From Phycisphaerae bacterium (lineage in GTDB: Bacteria; Planctomycetota; Phycisphaerae; UBA1845): a DNA stretch of 56,266 nucleotides. The DNA is taken from assembly GCA_013360585.1 (NCBI GenBank), contig JABWBH010000031.1, forward strand, positions 1 through 56,266, written 5' to 3'. The notes beneath the pieces are model-generated. The model did not search any database, was not told where the DNA came from, and saw only the letters and a list, made by a program, of their open reading frames with translations. The translations under genes and the position numbers were made by a program. Shown here piece by piece: positions 20,745 to 30,027 of this stretch (positions within the stretch are counted from its first letter, which is position 1; every line of letters begins with the position of its first letter).

Positions 20745-22040
20745 GTGAGCCGTAACTCGTATTCACGCCGTCAGTTCATGAGATCCGCCGCGGCGGCGGT
20801 GGCGGCGCCGCTGGTGATTCCGGCGACGTCGCTGGGACGGGGATGGCGGGTCGCGCCTTCGGAGCGGATCACGCTGGGGATGATCGGGGTGGGCAACATG
20901 GGCAGCGGACACCTGGAGACGCTGCTGGGGCACCCCGAGGTCCAGATCGTGGCGGTGTGCGACGTGGACGCCGAGAAGCGCCGGGCGGCGGTCGAGCGGA
21001 CCGAGTCGCATTATGCCGCAGAGAAGGTCAGCGGGACGTTCCGCGGTTGCGACGGGTATAACGAGTTCGAGAAGCTGCTGGCCCGGACGGACCTCGACGC
21101 CGTGCTGATCGCCGTGCCGGATCACTGGCACGCAATCATCTCGATCGCGGCAGCCCGCGCCGGGAAGGACATTTATTGCGAGAAGCCGCTGGCGCTGACG
21201 GTGCGCGAGGCGCGAGCGATGGTGGACGCCGTCCGCAGGCACGCTCGCGTCTTTCAGACCGGCAGCCAGCAGCGCTCATCCCCCGAGTTCCGGCGGGCCT
21301 GCGAGTACGTCCGCAGCGGCCGGATCGGGCGCTTGCAGTCGATCCACGTCAACATCGGTCCGCCGTCGCGGGACAAGTATTTCGAGAAGCAGCCGGTGCG
21401 CGAGGGGCTGGACTGGGACCGCTGGCTGGGGCCGGCGCCGTGGGCGGAGTACAACGCTGAGCGATGCAGCGGGGATTACAGCGGGGGGTGGCGGCGCGTG
21501 CGCGACTACTCCGGCGGGATGACGACGGACTGGGGCGCGCATCACTTCGACATCGGACAGTGGGCGCTGGGGATGGACGAAAGCGGACCGGTCGAGATCA
21601 CGCCGCCGCCGAAGCGCGACGACTGGGGCCTGACGTTCCGTTACGCAGGCGGGGTGACAATGTCGCGGCACGAGCGCTACGAGGATCACCCCGTCAGCGG
21701 CGTGTACTTCGTCGGCACGGACGGGCGCATCGAGGTCAACCGCGGACACCTGAAAACCTGGCCGGATGAGATCATCGCCGAACCTCTCGGGGCGAAGGAG
21801 GTTCACTTGTTTGTCAGCCCCGGGCATCATCAGAACTGGTTTGACTGCATCCGCTCGAGGCGGCGCCCGATCTGCGACGTGGAGGTCGGTTGTCGGACGA
21901 TTACGGCATGCCACCTCGGGAACATCGCGTGCTGGACGGAGCGGGTCATCCGCTGGGATCCGGAGAAAGAGCGGATTGTCGGCGACGAGTCTGCGGCGCG
22001 GTGGCTGGACCGCCCGCGGCGCGGACCGTGGCGGATCTGA
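20745..22040 (+). CDS. Tat-exported Gfo/Idh/MocA-family oxidoreductase
   Basis: A 431-residue protein. The N-terminus has a twin-arginine signal, SRRQFM (7-12), followed by an Ala-rich hydrophobic stretch. The NAD(P)-binding Rossmann domain starts with MIGVGNMGSGHLE, and the CEKPLALT motif with its catalytic-region lysine follows. The C-terminal alpha/beta domain includes TDWGAHHFDIGQWAL. Such enzymes oxidise or reduce sugars or inositols, and export with bound cofactor via Tat is a well-known planctomycete trait. The start is a GTG at 20745 with TCGGAGG 8 bp upstream; an ATG at 20673 lacks such a site. It is divergent from enolase, with no operon partner. The substrate is unknown. Confidence 0.92.
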   Translation: MSRNSYSRRQFMRSAAAAVAAPLVIPATSLGRGWRVAPSERITLGMIGVGNMGSGHLETLLGHPEVQIVAVCDVDAEKRRAAVERTESHYAAEKVSGTFRGCDGYNEFEKLLARTDLDAVLIAVPDHWHAIISIAAARAGKDIYCEKPLALTVREARAMVDAVRRHARVFQTGSQQRSSPEFRRACEYVRSGRIGRLQSIHVNIGPPSRDKYFEKQPVREGLDWDRWLGPAPWAEYNAERCSGDYSGGWRRVRDYSGGMTTDWGAHHFDIGQWALGMDESGPVEITPPPKRDDWGLTFRYAGGVTMSRHERYEDHPVSGVYFVGTDGRIEVNRGHLKTWPDEIIAEPLGAKEVHLFVSPGHHQNWFDCIRSRRRPICDVEVGCRTITACHLGNIACWTERVIRWDPEKERIVGDESAARWLDRPRRGPWRI

Positions 22041-22148
22041 GAAGCGCGACGTTCCCCGGCGCTTTGCGTTTACGTCGCAACGACAAGCCCAGGTGGGCGC
22101 AGCTCAGTCTCCGGGGGCCACGGCTTCAAGGATGAAGGTTTTAGCGAG

Positions 22149-22961
22149 ATGGATTACCTGCGGGCCGCGGTGCTGGGCGTCGTCGAGGGACTGACCGAGT
22201 TCCTGCCGGTGTCGAGCACCGGGCACATGATCCTGGTAGAACCGCTGATCGGGGTGGATCCGAATCTGCCGCAGTGGCGCGTGCTGCTGATCGTCAGCCA
22301 GCTCGGGGCAATCCTCGCGGTCATTGCATATTTCGCGCGGGATCTGTGGCGCCGCACGACGACGATTCCGGCGGGCGGACTGCGGGAGCACCTTGTGCTG
22401 AAGCTCGCGGTCGGCGTCGCGCCGGCGATGCTCATCGGCGTGCTGATTCATGACGTGATGGAGTCGTACCTTCAAAAGCCGGCGCCCGTCGCAGCCGCGC
22501 TGGTGTTCGGGGGGATCGGCATGATCCTCATCGACGGACGATTTCGACGGGAGTCGCCCGGGACGCTGGACGACGTGACGCTGCGCCAGGCGGCGGCGAT
22601 CGGCGTCATTCAATGCGTCAGTCTCTGGCCGGGCGTGTCGCGCTCCGCGGCGACCATCATGGGCGGAATGATCGTCGGGTTGTCGCCGCGCGTGTCGGCG
22701 GAGTTTTCGTTTTACCTGGCGATCCCGACGATGCTGGCGGCGGGGGCGTACCAGCTTTACTCATACCGTCATGACCTGACCTCGGACATGATGTCGGTGG
22801 TGCTGGTCGGGACGGCGACGGCGTTTGTCACGGCGCTGGCGGTGATTGCGGGGTTTTTGCGCTACGTGCAGCGTCATCGGTTCACGGCGTTTGCGGTCTA
22901 CCGGATCATTCTCGGGGCGGCTGTGCTGGCGTGGTTCGGTCTGAACGGCAAGGCGCCGTAA
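22149..22961 (+). CDS. uppP: undecaprenyl-diphosphatase
   Basis: A 270-residue integral membrane enzyme that dephosphorylates undecaprenyl pyrophosphate to recycle the lipid carrier for peptidoglycan and other envelope glycans. The two signature regions are present: EGLTEFLPVSSTGHM at 13-27 and PGVSRSAATIMGG in the second half. About eight hydrophobic segments span the length. Length and motif spacing match UppP/BacA. Only a weak AAGGATGAAGG lies before the ATG. It follows the oxidoreductase by about 110 bp and may be cotranscribed or independent. Members also confer bacitracin tolerance. Confidence 0.96.
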   Translation: MDYLRAAVLGVVEGLTEFLPVSSTGHMILVEPLIGVDPNLPQWRVLLIVSQLGAILAVIAYFARDLWRRTTTIPAGGLREHLVLKLAVGVAPAMLIGVLIHDVMESYLQKPAPVAAALVFGGIGMILIDGRFRRESPGTLDDVTLRQAAAIGVIQCVSLWPGVSRSAATIMGGMIVGLSPRVSAEFSFYLAIPTMLAAGAYQLYSYRHDLTSDMMSVVLVGTATAFVTALAVIAGFLRYVQRHRFTAFAVYRIILGAAVLAWFGLNGKAP

Positions 22962-22991
22962 AAGACCGGCGCCCCTGAAGCGCGACTCGCG

Positions 22992-24761
22992 TCACGGCGG
23001 CGTGGACGGTGCGAAAAGCACCTCCACCGGGGTCAGCCCGCGCACCACGGTCGGAACCTGAAAGAGGCGCGTGCCGTCGGTCAATGATTCCACCGGATCG
23101 AGGAGGCGGTGTCCGACGTAAACCCAGCAGGTTTCGCCTCGGGCTGCGGACACCTCGAACGCGCTGTAGTACCTCGGCGTCGATCGCCCGTCGATCTCGA
23201 AGCGGACCGCGCCGCCGTCCGGAGCGAGCCGGCAGGCGCCACGGGCGGGATCGGGCAAGCCCGGTGCGCCGCCGAGGGTCAGCGGTTCGACCTTGCCCTG
23301 AAGAGGAGCGAGGCGCTGCGGGTTGAGGAAGTCCCGGGCGCGGGCGGGGGCGTCGCCGGTATCCTGCGGCGTCATCCACGCGAAGTGAAGAAAGACGCGG
23401 CGATCCGGATCGTCGGGCGAGGCGTGGAATAGGAACTCGGAAGGGGCTGCGACGATATCGGAAACCTCGGGAACCGCTCCCGGCAAATGCGGTTGTGCGA
23501 CTCTCGTTTTTTCGGCCGGTTCCGCAGGGCCGACGGCGTTGCGGCCAACGACGAGAACCGAAGCGCTTCCTTCCGGACGCGGGGAGATCAGCAGGCAGGT
23601 GACGCGATCCGCAAGAGCGCCGACTTCGCCGACCTCGACCTCAAGCGGTTCCGTCGCCGTCCATCCGACATTGTTTCCGGGCAAGCGCCAGCCGGCGATG
23701 TCCATCGTGGGATCGAGTCGGGTAGCGGCGACGTAAACTTGAGCTGAGGCGTAGAAGGTGTACGTGACTTCCCAGGCAACGCGTCGCGAGGCGGGGACCG
23801 CGGGGGTGGGAGCGAACGCTCCTGTGCGAAGCCGGATGCGCACCGGGGAATGTTCGAGGATTTCCTGAAATCCCTCAGGTTGCGCTGCAAGGACGGCGGA
23901 CAGGTCTGCGTTGCCGGACGGAGTCGGTCCGAGGGGATTCCCGGCAGAGAGATTCCGGAGGCGGTTCGGATCCGCCGCGAGATCGTACCAGGCGACGAGC
24001 CGGCCGCGATCGAAGGTCCACTCAAACCGCCCGCTGACGCCGACGTTGAGGCGATGCCCCTGCTTCTCGAGAAAGAGCTTCCCCCCGACGTCGGCGCGTG
24101 ATGCAAGGATCGGCCGGCGGTCGGCGGTCAAGAGGACGTCGTCGAGCGTCAGTTCGAGGGGGACGTCTTCGGCGGCGGCGCGGAGGCGCAGCTCTCGCAC
24201 GTCATCCAGCGGGAGGGCGGCGCCGGGCGCGAAGACATCCAGCTCGATCGTGTTCCACCCAGCCTCGAGCGTCACGGTCGCCGTGTACCGTCGCGCGGAT
24301 TCGGCTCGTCCGCCGCGCAGCTCGATCATCAGGTTCGAGGGGCGCGACGCGCGCACCGACATCATCAGGAGGTCAAACCCGCGCCAGTCGCGCTTCAGCG
24401 TCCAGACCGCGGAGGCTTCGCCGCTGAAGACGATCGCATCTTGCACCGACGCCAGCCTGCATTGCAGGGCGCGGTCGCCGGTCGTCGCTTGTCCCGCGTG
24501 GTCCGCTTCCCGGGCGAACGCCTCGCCGGACGCATTGATCGCGGTCACAATCGCGGCGTGCTCCGGCGACTCAAAGTCGGCGATGACGGAGAAGCGTCCT
24601 TCATGAAGCTGGGGGTAATGCCGACGGAGGCGGTCGGCCTGAGGGTCTACGCCGGGCGTGCGGTCCCTGCTCAATTGCCGACAGGAGGCCGGCAGCAATC
24701 CCGTGACCGCGGCGATTACGAACACAAACCCGCCCGACCGGATCGCGCGTCGTTTCCTCAT
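22992..24761 (-). CDS. predicted lipoprotein with carbohydrate-binding-like domain
   Basis: A 589-residue protein. After MRKRRAIR and a hydrophobic stretch comes LLPASC, a usable lipobox with Cys near residue 27. Residues about 55-215 (VIADFES, then RRYTATVTLEAGWNTIELD) resemble CIA30/CBM-type beta-sandwiches that bind sugars. The remainder (215-589) is beta-rich and includes YDLAADPNRLRNLSAGNPLG and a conserved-looking FLHFAWMTPQDTGD. I cannot name a catalytic domain. It is likely anchored to a membrane and surface-exposed. It converges with uppP, ending 30 bp away, and is divergent from the cysteine dioxygenase gene. Confidence 0.7.
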   Translation of the reverse strand: MRKRRAIRSGGFVFVIAAVTGLLPASCRQLSRDRTPGVDPQADRLRRHYPQLHEGRFSVIADFESPEHAAIVTAINASGEAFAREADHAGQATTGDRALQCRLASVQDAIVFSGEASAVWTLKRDWRGFDLLMMSVRASRPSNLMIELRGGRAESARRYTATVTLEAGWNTIELDVFAPGAALPLDDVRELRLRAAAEDVPLELTLDDVLLTADRRPILASRADVGGKLFLEKQGHRLNVGVSGRFEWTFDRGRLVAWYDLAADPNRLRNLSAGNPLGPTPSGNADLSAVLAAQPEGFQEILEHSPVRIRLRTGAFAPTPAVPASRRVAWEVTYTFYASAQVYVAATRLDPTMDIAGWRLPGNNVGWTATEPLEVEVGEVGALADRVTCLLISPRPEGSASVLVVGRNAVGPAEPAEKTRVAQPHLPGAVPEVSDIVAAPSEFLFHASPDDPDRRVFLHFAWMTPQDTGDAPARARDFLNPQRLAPLQGKVEPLTLGGAPGLPDPARGACRLAPDGGAVRFEIDGRSTPRYYSAFEVSAARGETCWVYVGHRLLDPVESLTDGTRLFQVPTVVRGLTPVEVLFAPSTPP

Positions 24762-24904
24762 GCCCCGTCAATCTGCCACGAAAGTCGCCCGAGGGGAAGA
24801 GTCTTTTGGTGGCGAATCCGCCGGCGGAGGGTATCATTCCGGCGCGTCGGACGGGGTGAGTCGCCCGCGACGGAGTTTCGCTGACGGCCGGGCCGCTCGG
24901 AAAG

Positions 24905-25450
24905 ATGAACATGATTCCGGATTGCATGATCGAGTTTTTCCGCTGGATGGACGCGCACGAGGGACGCGTCCCGCTGTCCGAACTGGTGCGCCAGGTGCGG
25001 CGGGTCGGCGTGACGTTCGACGACGTCAGCCACGTCGCGCAGTTCAACCCCGAGCGCTATCAGCGCAACCTGCTGCACGCCGGACCGGGGTATCATGCGC
25101 TCGTGCTGTGCTGGCGCAACGGGCAGCGAAGTCCGATCCACGATCACAAGGATTCGTCCTGCGCGGTCAAGGTGCTGCGCGGGACGGCGACCGAGACGTT
25201 CTTTGACCGCGCCCCGAACGGACTTCTGATTCCGACGCGATCGCGCTCGCTGGAGGAAGGGGAGATCTGCGGGTCGCAGGACGACGACGTCCACCAGGTG
25301 TCGAATCTTCAGCCGGGCGGGCTTGATCTGGTGACGCTGCACATATACTCGCCGCCGCTGACGGCGATGCGCGTGTACTCGTTGACGGACTCGCGCGTCA
25401 CCTGGATGGACGACCCGATTTTTGAACTGGTGGACGGCGGGGGCATCTGA
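24905..25450 (+). CDS. cdo: cysteine dioxygenase
   Basis: A 181-residue cupin that oxidises L-cysteine with O2 to cysteine sulfinate. Iron ligands H79 and H81 (SPIHDHKDSS) and H130 (DDVHQVSN) are present, as is R54 (YQRNL), which binds the substrate carboxylate in Arg-type enzymes. C86 and Y148 (HIYSPP) match the residues that form the Cys-Tyr crosslink in mammalian CDO; many bacterial enzymes have Gly in place of the Cys. The gene is followed after 27 bp by a YeiH-type exporter gene, suggesting a cysteine-sulfur disposal unit. The start could be 24905 or the ATG two codons downstream. Confidence 0.95.
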   Translation: MNMIPDCMIEFFRWMDAHEGRVPLSELVRQVRRVGVTFDDVSHVAQFNPERYQRNLLHAGPGYHALVLCWRNGQRSPIHDHKDSSCAVKVLRGTATETFFDRAPNGLLIPTRSRSLEEGEICGSQDDDVHQVSNLQPGGLDLVTLHIYSPPLTAMRVYSLTDSRVTWMDDPIFELVDGGGI

Positions 25451-25477
25451 CGATCCGTCCTTGCAACGGCGAACTTC

Positions 25478-26725
25478 ATGAGCACGATCATCGCGCCGCC
25501 GGGATCTCCGCAGCCCCGCACCGGGCCTGCGACCGTCTCCTACTTCGGACCGCTCAGCGAAGACGCTTACGGCGCCCTGGCGTCGATGGAGGGCGTGTAC
25601 GACTTACCGCTGGTCGAAGCCGCAGGGGCGCCGAAGGCGGGGGCGGCGCCGTCGGCGTGGCCGGGATACGCGCTGACGGCGGGCGCATGCGTCATCGCTT
25701 ACGCCCTGCACTACCTTCCGATCTGGCCGTTTCAGGTGGGGACGGGTGCGTCGGTGCGGCGGCCGATCAGCGCCGCGATCCTGGCGATCCTCGTCGGACT
25801 GGCGATCCGCAACTTCCTCGGGCTTTCGACGGCCGCGTTGTCAGGATGCAAAAAGATCGTTCGGGGGGTGATCCCCCTGTCAATCATCCTGATGGGCGCG
25901 GAGCTTCAACTGTCGGCGATGACGAAGGTCGGGCTTCCGGTGGTGGTCGTGATTGCGGCGGGGATCGGGGTGGCGATCGGAGCGGCGTTTCTGCTGGGGC
26001 GAGCGTTGGGACTGTCGTCACATGCAAGCCTGCTGGTGGGGGCGGGGACGGCGATCTGCGGAAACAGCGCGATCGTCGCGGTGGCGCCGCTGATCAAGGC
26101 GAAGGATGAGGACGTCGGGTGGTCGGTCGGGACGATCAACGCGCTGGGTCTTCTGGTGATGCTGGCGTGTCCGGTGGTGGGGTCTTCGCTGCATCTGACG
26201 GACGATCAATACGGTGCGTGGAGCGGAACGGCGATCCACGCCGTGCCGCAGGTGGTCGCGGCGGGGGCGGCGTTCAGCACGAAGGCGGCGGCGATCGCCA
26301 CGCTGGTCAAGCTGGTCCGGGTGGCGATGCTGGCGCCGCTGGTGTGTGTGCTGGCGATGCTGGCGGCGCGGCGTGTGCGGGGAGGGACGGCGGGCGAATC
26401 CGGCGCCGTTACGGTTCATTACGCAAGGTTGATCCCCTGGTTTATCTGGGGGTTCCTGGCGATGTCGGTGCTGTCGTCGCTGGGGTTGATCCCGAAGCTG
26501 GCGTTTCCGTCGGACGGGGTGCTCGGCGAAGCGCAGACGCTTTCGCTGCTTCGTGTGTTCAAGGAAGCGGGCAGTCTCCTGCTGGCGGCGGCGATGGCGG
26601 CGATCGGGTTGGAGTTGAGCGTTGCGGGGATGATTCACGTCGGGCGCAGGGTGTTTCTCTGCGGGTTGGGCGCTTCGATCGCGCTGGCAGTCGTGAGCCT
26701 CATCCTGTCGCGAGTGCTGCTCTAA
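25478..26725 (+). CDS. YeiH/UPF0324-family putative sulfate exporter
   Basis: A 415-residue membrane protein with a polar N-terminal extension of about 65 residues, then roughly 10 hydrophobic segments. The phrase GTAICGNSAIVAVAP (about 188-202) matches the family signature of YeiH-like transporters, annotated as putative sulfate exporters; VRRPISAAILAILVGLAIRN is also typical. It lies 27 bp after the cysteine dioxygenase gene and is very probably in the same operon, so the exported species may be sulfite or sulfate formed from cysteine sulfinate. The N-terminal extension is longer than in E. coli YeiH. Its TAA stop is part of a REP-like repeat. Confidence 0.9.
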   Translation: MSTIIAPPGSPQPRTGPATVSYFGPLSEDAYGALASMEGVYDLPLVEAAGAPKAGAAPSAWPGYALTAGACVIAYALHYLPIWPFQVGTGASVRRPISAAILAILVGLAIRNFLGLSTAALSGCKKIVRGVIPLSIILMGAELQLSAMTKVGLPVVVVIAAGIGVAIGAAFLLGRALGLSSHASLLVGAGTAICGNSAIVAVAPLIKAKDEDVGWSVGTINALGLLVMLACPVVGSSLHLTDDQYGAWSGTAIHAVPQVVAAGAAFSTKAAAIATLVKLVRVAMLAPLVCVLAMLAARRVRGGTAGESGAVTVHYARLIPWFIWGFLAMSVLSSLGLIPKLAFPSDGVLGEAQTLSLLRVFKEAGSLLLAAAMAAIGLELSVAGMIHVGRRVFLCGLGASIALAVVSLILSRVLL

Positions 26726-26800
26726 ATCGTCGGTCTCGACCTGACGGCTTGTCACGGACCGCTGGTTCGCGCGGGCTGAAGCCCGCACCTCCGGTGGTCA
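26723..26800 (+). repeat. REP-like palindromic repeat, copy 1
   Basis: It contains the palindrome GCGGGCTGAAGCCCGC (26771-26786) preceded by a shared lead-in TAAATCGTC...CTCG. The lead-in begins at the stop codon of the exporter gene, so the repeat overlaps the gene end. Related copies are at 45226-45306 and 48443-48524. This copy is the most diverged around the palindrome. It could act as a transcript-end hairpin. Confidence 0.6.
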
Positions 26801-26822
26801 AACAAGCCGCGGTGACGGAAGT

Positions 26823-28604
26823 TTACTGAGATTCAAATCGACGGGGCGCGGACGACGCCTGTCGGCTGCGAACCAGCGCGGCGGTGATGACGACGGCGGC
26901 GATCCCCAGCGCGGAAAGCAGGAACCGGTCTTTCCTCGCCCGGTCGGCGGCGACGGGGTGAACGATGGCGGCGGTCGGGAGCGGCCGCGGCTTTTCCGGC
27001 ACGGCGGTGAGCGCCGCCGCGACTTCGGCCTCGAACGTAGCGAGCTCCGCCTCATACCGTGCCGCGTCTTCGGCTGCCGTCCGGGCGGCGAGGGCGAGTC
27101 GATCATGCTCCAGCGAGGCCGCTGCGGTGCGGAGGAACTCCGCCGCCAGCGGGGCGAGCTTTGTGCTCAGTTCGATCAGCGCCGTCCTCGCGTGATCGGC
27201 AGCTTCGGCGGCGCGGGCGAGCCGGGCCGCGTGCTCCTCGGCGGCGCGTCGAGCGGCCTTTTCCTTGAGTTGCGCGTCCAACACGGACATACGCTCGTGA
27301 ATCCGAGCCTCGAGGCGCCGGGCGGCTTCGACCGCCGCGTCCACGCGGAGCGGACGCCTGCGAACGAGCCGGTCATCCAGCTCTGCGTGACGATTGTCGA
27401 CGTCCGCCTTGAGCTTAAGCAGGTCGGAAAGGGCCGTCTGAAGCGCCGCCCCGAGTCCGACGGTTTCGCGCAGCCGCTGCAGCGCGGCGCCTCCCTCCTC
27501 GAGCCTCTGTCCGCACTCGAAAAAACCGGCCCGAGCGGTCTGCTCAATCTCGTTGAGCACTCCGAAGGCGGTCGCGGCGTCGCTCGCCCCGTCCAGAAGA
27601 CCGTGCAGCCGCGTCCAGTCTTTAAGAAAGGCGTCGAGCCGCTCGATGTACGCACCCGCTGCATCGTACGCCACGTCAAGTTCCGGTCTGGCTTGAGAAA
27701 GCGCCTCGGACTGCCTCGCCTCATGTGCCCGGTCTCGCCAGGCGACGGCGGCGCGCTTCAGCTCGTCTAGCGATGCGGCGGTCTCCTGACGAATCTCGTG
27801 GCGGGATTTTCGCAAACCGGAGATCTCCACCTCAAGCTGGGACAGATCCTGCCGAAGCGGGGTGTCTGCGGCTAGTGCCTGCGTGCGTTCCTCGTCTGAG
27901 ACGGCGGCCGTCCGTGCCGGATCGATGTCCCGAAGCGTATTGTGTTCCGCGACGTGCGCTTCGTATTGCTGTCGAGCCGTCGAGCATTGTTCGATCGCGT
28001 CCTCGAATCTTTGACGTGCGGCGCGATGCACGGGTCTGGGATCCTCCGTCGCCGCGCGGGTCGTCAGTTCTTCTGCGCGGCGTCGCGCGTCCGCGGCACG
28101 ACGCCGCGCATCAGCAAGGCGCTTTCCGGCGTCGGCGGATTGCGTCGTCGGGGCGCCCGCTTTCAGCTTCCGCGCCTCAATAAGGGCCTCGCGAAGCAGT
28201 TCTCCGAGACGCGACTGCGCGTAAACCCCCGAGCGTCGGTTCGTCGCGAACACGTCCAGCGCCGGCGGGCGAGCCTGAAGATCGAGCCGCCACGAATGAA
28301 CCGGGGCGGGCGCCTGCTCGTTGATCCGCGCGATCGCCCGCGTCACCGCATTCGCCAACTCAGCGCGATCGGCCGACGTCCAAGGCTCGGGACCGTCGAA
28401 CGCCACCTGAAGCCGGCAGGGGTCTGGGAATGCAAGGTAGATCGCCGCGCCGGTCGCTACGGCGATCACGGCGACGCCGAACCAGATTCGGCCCCCTCTC
28501 AGCGTGGGGTTCGGTTCGGGGGTCCGGAACCGGCGCGCGGCCTCGCTGAGCTGCGCCAGGTGTGCCGCTTCGAATTGCGTCGAGCCGTCCTTCATGATCC
28601 GCAT
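26823..28604 (-). CDS. coiled-coil protein with a membrane helix at each end
   Basis: A 593-residue protein. One transmembrane helix lies near residues 41-60 and a second near 566-583. Between them is about 500 residues of charged helix rich in Ala, Arg and Glu (for example LADARRRAADARRRAEEL), strongly suggestive of long coiled coils. Topology would place the helical part on one side as a loop tethered at both ends. Residues 60-130 have the feel of a small globular domain. No Wzz, SMC or chemoreceptor motif is seen, and I assign no function. The start may be 28604 or the ATG three codons on. It is divergent from the BamD-like gene. Confidence 0.7.
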   Translation of the reverse strand: MRIMKDGSTQFEAAHLAQLSEAARRFRTPEPNPTLRGGRIWFGVAVIAVATGAAIYLAFPDPCRLQVAFDGPEPWTSADRAELANAVTRAIARINEQAPAPVHSWRLDLQARPPALDVFATNRRSGVYAQSRLGELLREALIEARKLKAGAPTTQSADAGKRLADARRRAADARRRAEELTTRAATEDPRPVHRAARQRFEDAIEQCSTARQQYEAHVAEHNTLRDIDPARTAAVSDEERTQALAADTPLRQDLSQLEVEISGLRKSRHEIRQETAASLDELKRAAVAWRDRAHEARQSEALSQARPELDVAYDAAGAYIERLDAFLKDWTRLHGLLDGASDAATAFGVLNEIEQTARAGFFECGQRLEEGGAALQRLRETVGLGAALQTALSDLLKLKADVDNRHAELDDRLVRRRPLRVDAAVEAARRLEARIHERMSVLDAQLKEKAARRAAEEHAARLARAAEAADHARTALIELSTKLAPLAAEFLRTAAASLEHDRLALAARTAAEDAARYEAELATFEAEVAAALTAVPEKPRPLPTAAIVHPVAADRARKDRFLLSALGIAAVVITAALVRSRQASSAPRRFESQ

Positions 28605-28920
28605 CCAGGGTTCAGGCCGGATTCCTCCGGCAGGCGGGCGCGAAGTGCTCCGCCGATCGTCCAGTGTCGGGTTTCCGAAGCAGCGTCACAACCCAGCGGA
28701 GCGCAACCGCGGGGTTTGCGCCGGCGAAGCGTATCATCGAATTCGACGGCGCCTGAACGACCTCCAGAATTCGGACGCGGGTCGAACCGCATGACCTGGC
28801 AAAAGCACAATGAACGACTTCACGTCCGTCCCCCATCGCGGTAGTCTACTGCCCTCGGGAAGCGTCTGCGCCGCCACGGCTTGGCGAGGCGGACGGTTTT
28901 CGGTCCGGAAAGGGGATTTC

Positions 28921-30024
28921 GTGAATTGCCGGCTGAATCCACGCGGGTGGGACCGACGGGCGTCGCAGGCCCCGCATCGTGTCGTGTCCTTCCTCGTCAT
29001 CGCAGCATGCGCGGTGGGCGCTGCCGGGTCGCCCGCCCCGGCGGAGGGGTCGGCGGTTGCGACGGCGACCGTCGCGGCGTCCCAGGACAAGCGTTCACGC
29101 ACCGTCGTCCGTGATCCCGGCTCGCAAGCCTGGGTGGAGGTTGTCCCTCCTGAACCGGGTACTCCGGAAGGAGACCTTCACACCGCCCGCGAACATCTCC
29201 TGGTCGGATCATCTGTCGCGGCCGTGAAAGCGGTGGATCGCTGGATCCGGGAATACGGCACGTCGCATGCGTTGTACCCGGATGCGCTGCTGCTTAAGAG
29301 CCAAGCCTGGATCGCCGCGCACAAGTTTGACGAGGCGCACGACCTTTTGACCCGGTTTCTGAATGAGTTTGACGGGACGTCCTACGTGACGGAGGCGCTG
29401 CGGCAGGAGTTTGTCATTGCGGAGGCGTACCTCGGCGGCGCGAGGCGGAAGTTCCTCGGGATGCGCCTTATGCCGGGTGACGACGTCGGGTTGCGCATCC
29501 TGGACGACATGACCGCCAACTTCCCGAACGACGCCCACGCGGAGCTGGCGATCAAGACGAAAGCGGACTACTTCCTTCGGCGGGGGGAAAGCGCGCTTGC
29601 CGAGCTGGAGTACGCCCGCCTGCTCAACGAGTATCCGCAGAGCCGCTATCACGCCTACGCCTTGCGTCGCGCCGCGGATTGCGCGCAGGCCGTTTTCGTC
29701 GGTCCGGAGTATGACGAAGCTCCGCTGATCGAGGCGCAAAGCCGCTTCGAGGAGTACGCCCGCCGTTACCCGCAGCAGGCGGCGGAAGAGGGCGTTCCGG
29801 GAATCTTCGTGGCGATCCGTGAGGCGCGGGCGGAAAAGCTCGTGAAGACGGCCGAGTATTACGAGCGGGCGCGACATCCGAAGACGGCGGTGTTTTACTA
29901 CCAGCTTGCGGTGCAGGACTGGCCGGGGACGCAGGCGGATGCGAAGGCGCGTCGCCGTCTCGACGTGCTCGGCGTCGCCGTAACAGCGCCTGACGCGGCG
30001 GATGAAGCCTCAGGGGGACGGTGA
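28921..30024 (+). CDS. BamD/YfiO-like TPR protein
   Basis: A 367-residue protein with an N-terminal signal segment (RVVSFLVIAACAVGAAGSPAPAEG; hydrophobic core near residues 21-33). Residues 90-340 consist of TPR-type repeats such as ALYPDALLLKSQAWIAAHKF and ALAELEYARLLNEYPQSRY, the pattern of the outer-membrane assembly protein BamD/YfiO and of planctomycete relatives. The start chosen is a GTG at 28921 preceded by GGAAAGGGG; a longer in-frame start at 28810 is possible and would bury the signal peptide. No lipobox Cys is evident, so it may be periplasmic. It ends 3 bp before an LptE-like gene, suggesting an outer-membrane biogenesis pair. 28605-28920 holds nothing else. Confidence 0.75.
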   Translation: MNCRLNPRGWDRRASQAPHRVVSFLVIAACAVGAAGSPAPAEGSAVATATVAASQDKRSRTVVRDPGSQAWVEVVPPEPGTPEGDLHTAREHLLVGSSVAAVKAVDRWIREYGTSHALYPDALLLKSQAWIAAHKFDEAHDLLTRFLNEFDGTSYVTEALRQEFVIAEAYLGGARRKFLGMRLMPGDDVGLRILDDMTANFPNDAHAELAIKTKADYFLRRGESALAELEYARLLNEYPQSRYHAYALRRAADCAQAVFVGPEYDEAPLIEAQSRFEEYARRYPQQAAEEGVPGIFVAIREARAEKLVKTAEYYERARHPKTAVFYYQLAVQDWPGTQADAKARRRLDVLGVAVTAPDAADEASGGR

Positions 30025-30027
30025 GTC

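Noticed and set aside
22080-22140. tRNA-like phrase GGCGCAGCTCAG before uppP
   Set aside because: No acceptor stem, anticodon arm or T-arm can be formed around it.
26119-26829. Second frame inside the exporter gene ending in a Pro-rich tail
   Set aside because: It is the +1 shadow of the exporter and its end is simply the REP-like repeat read as protein.
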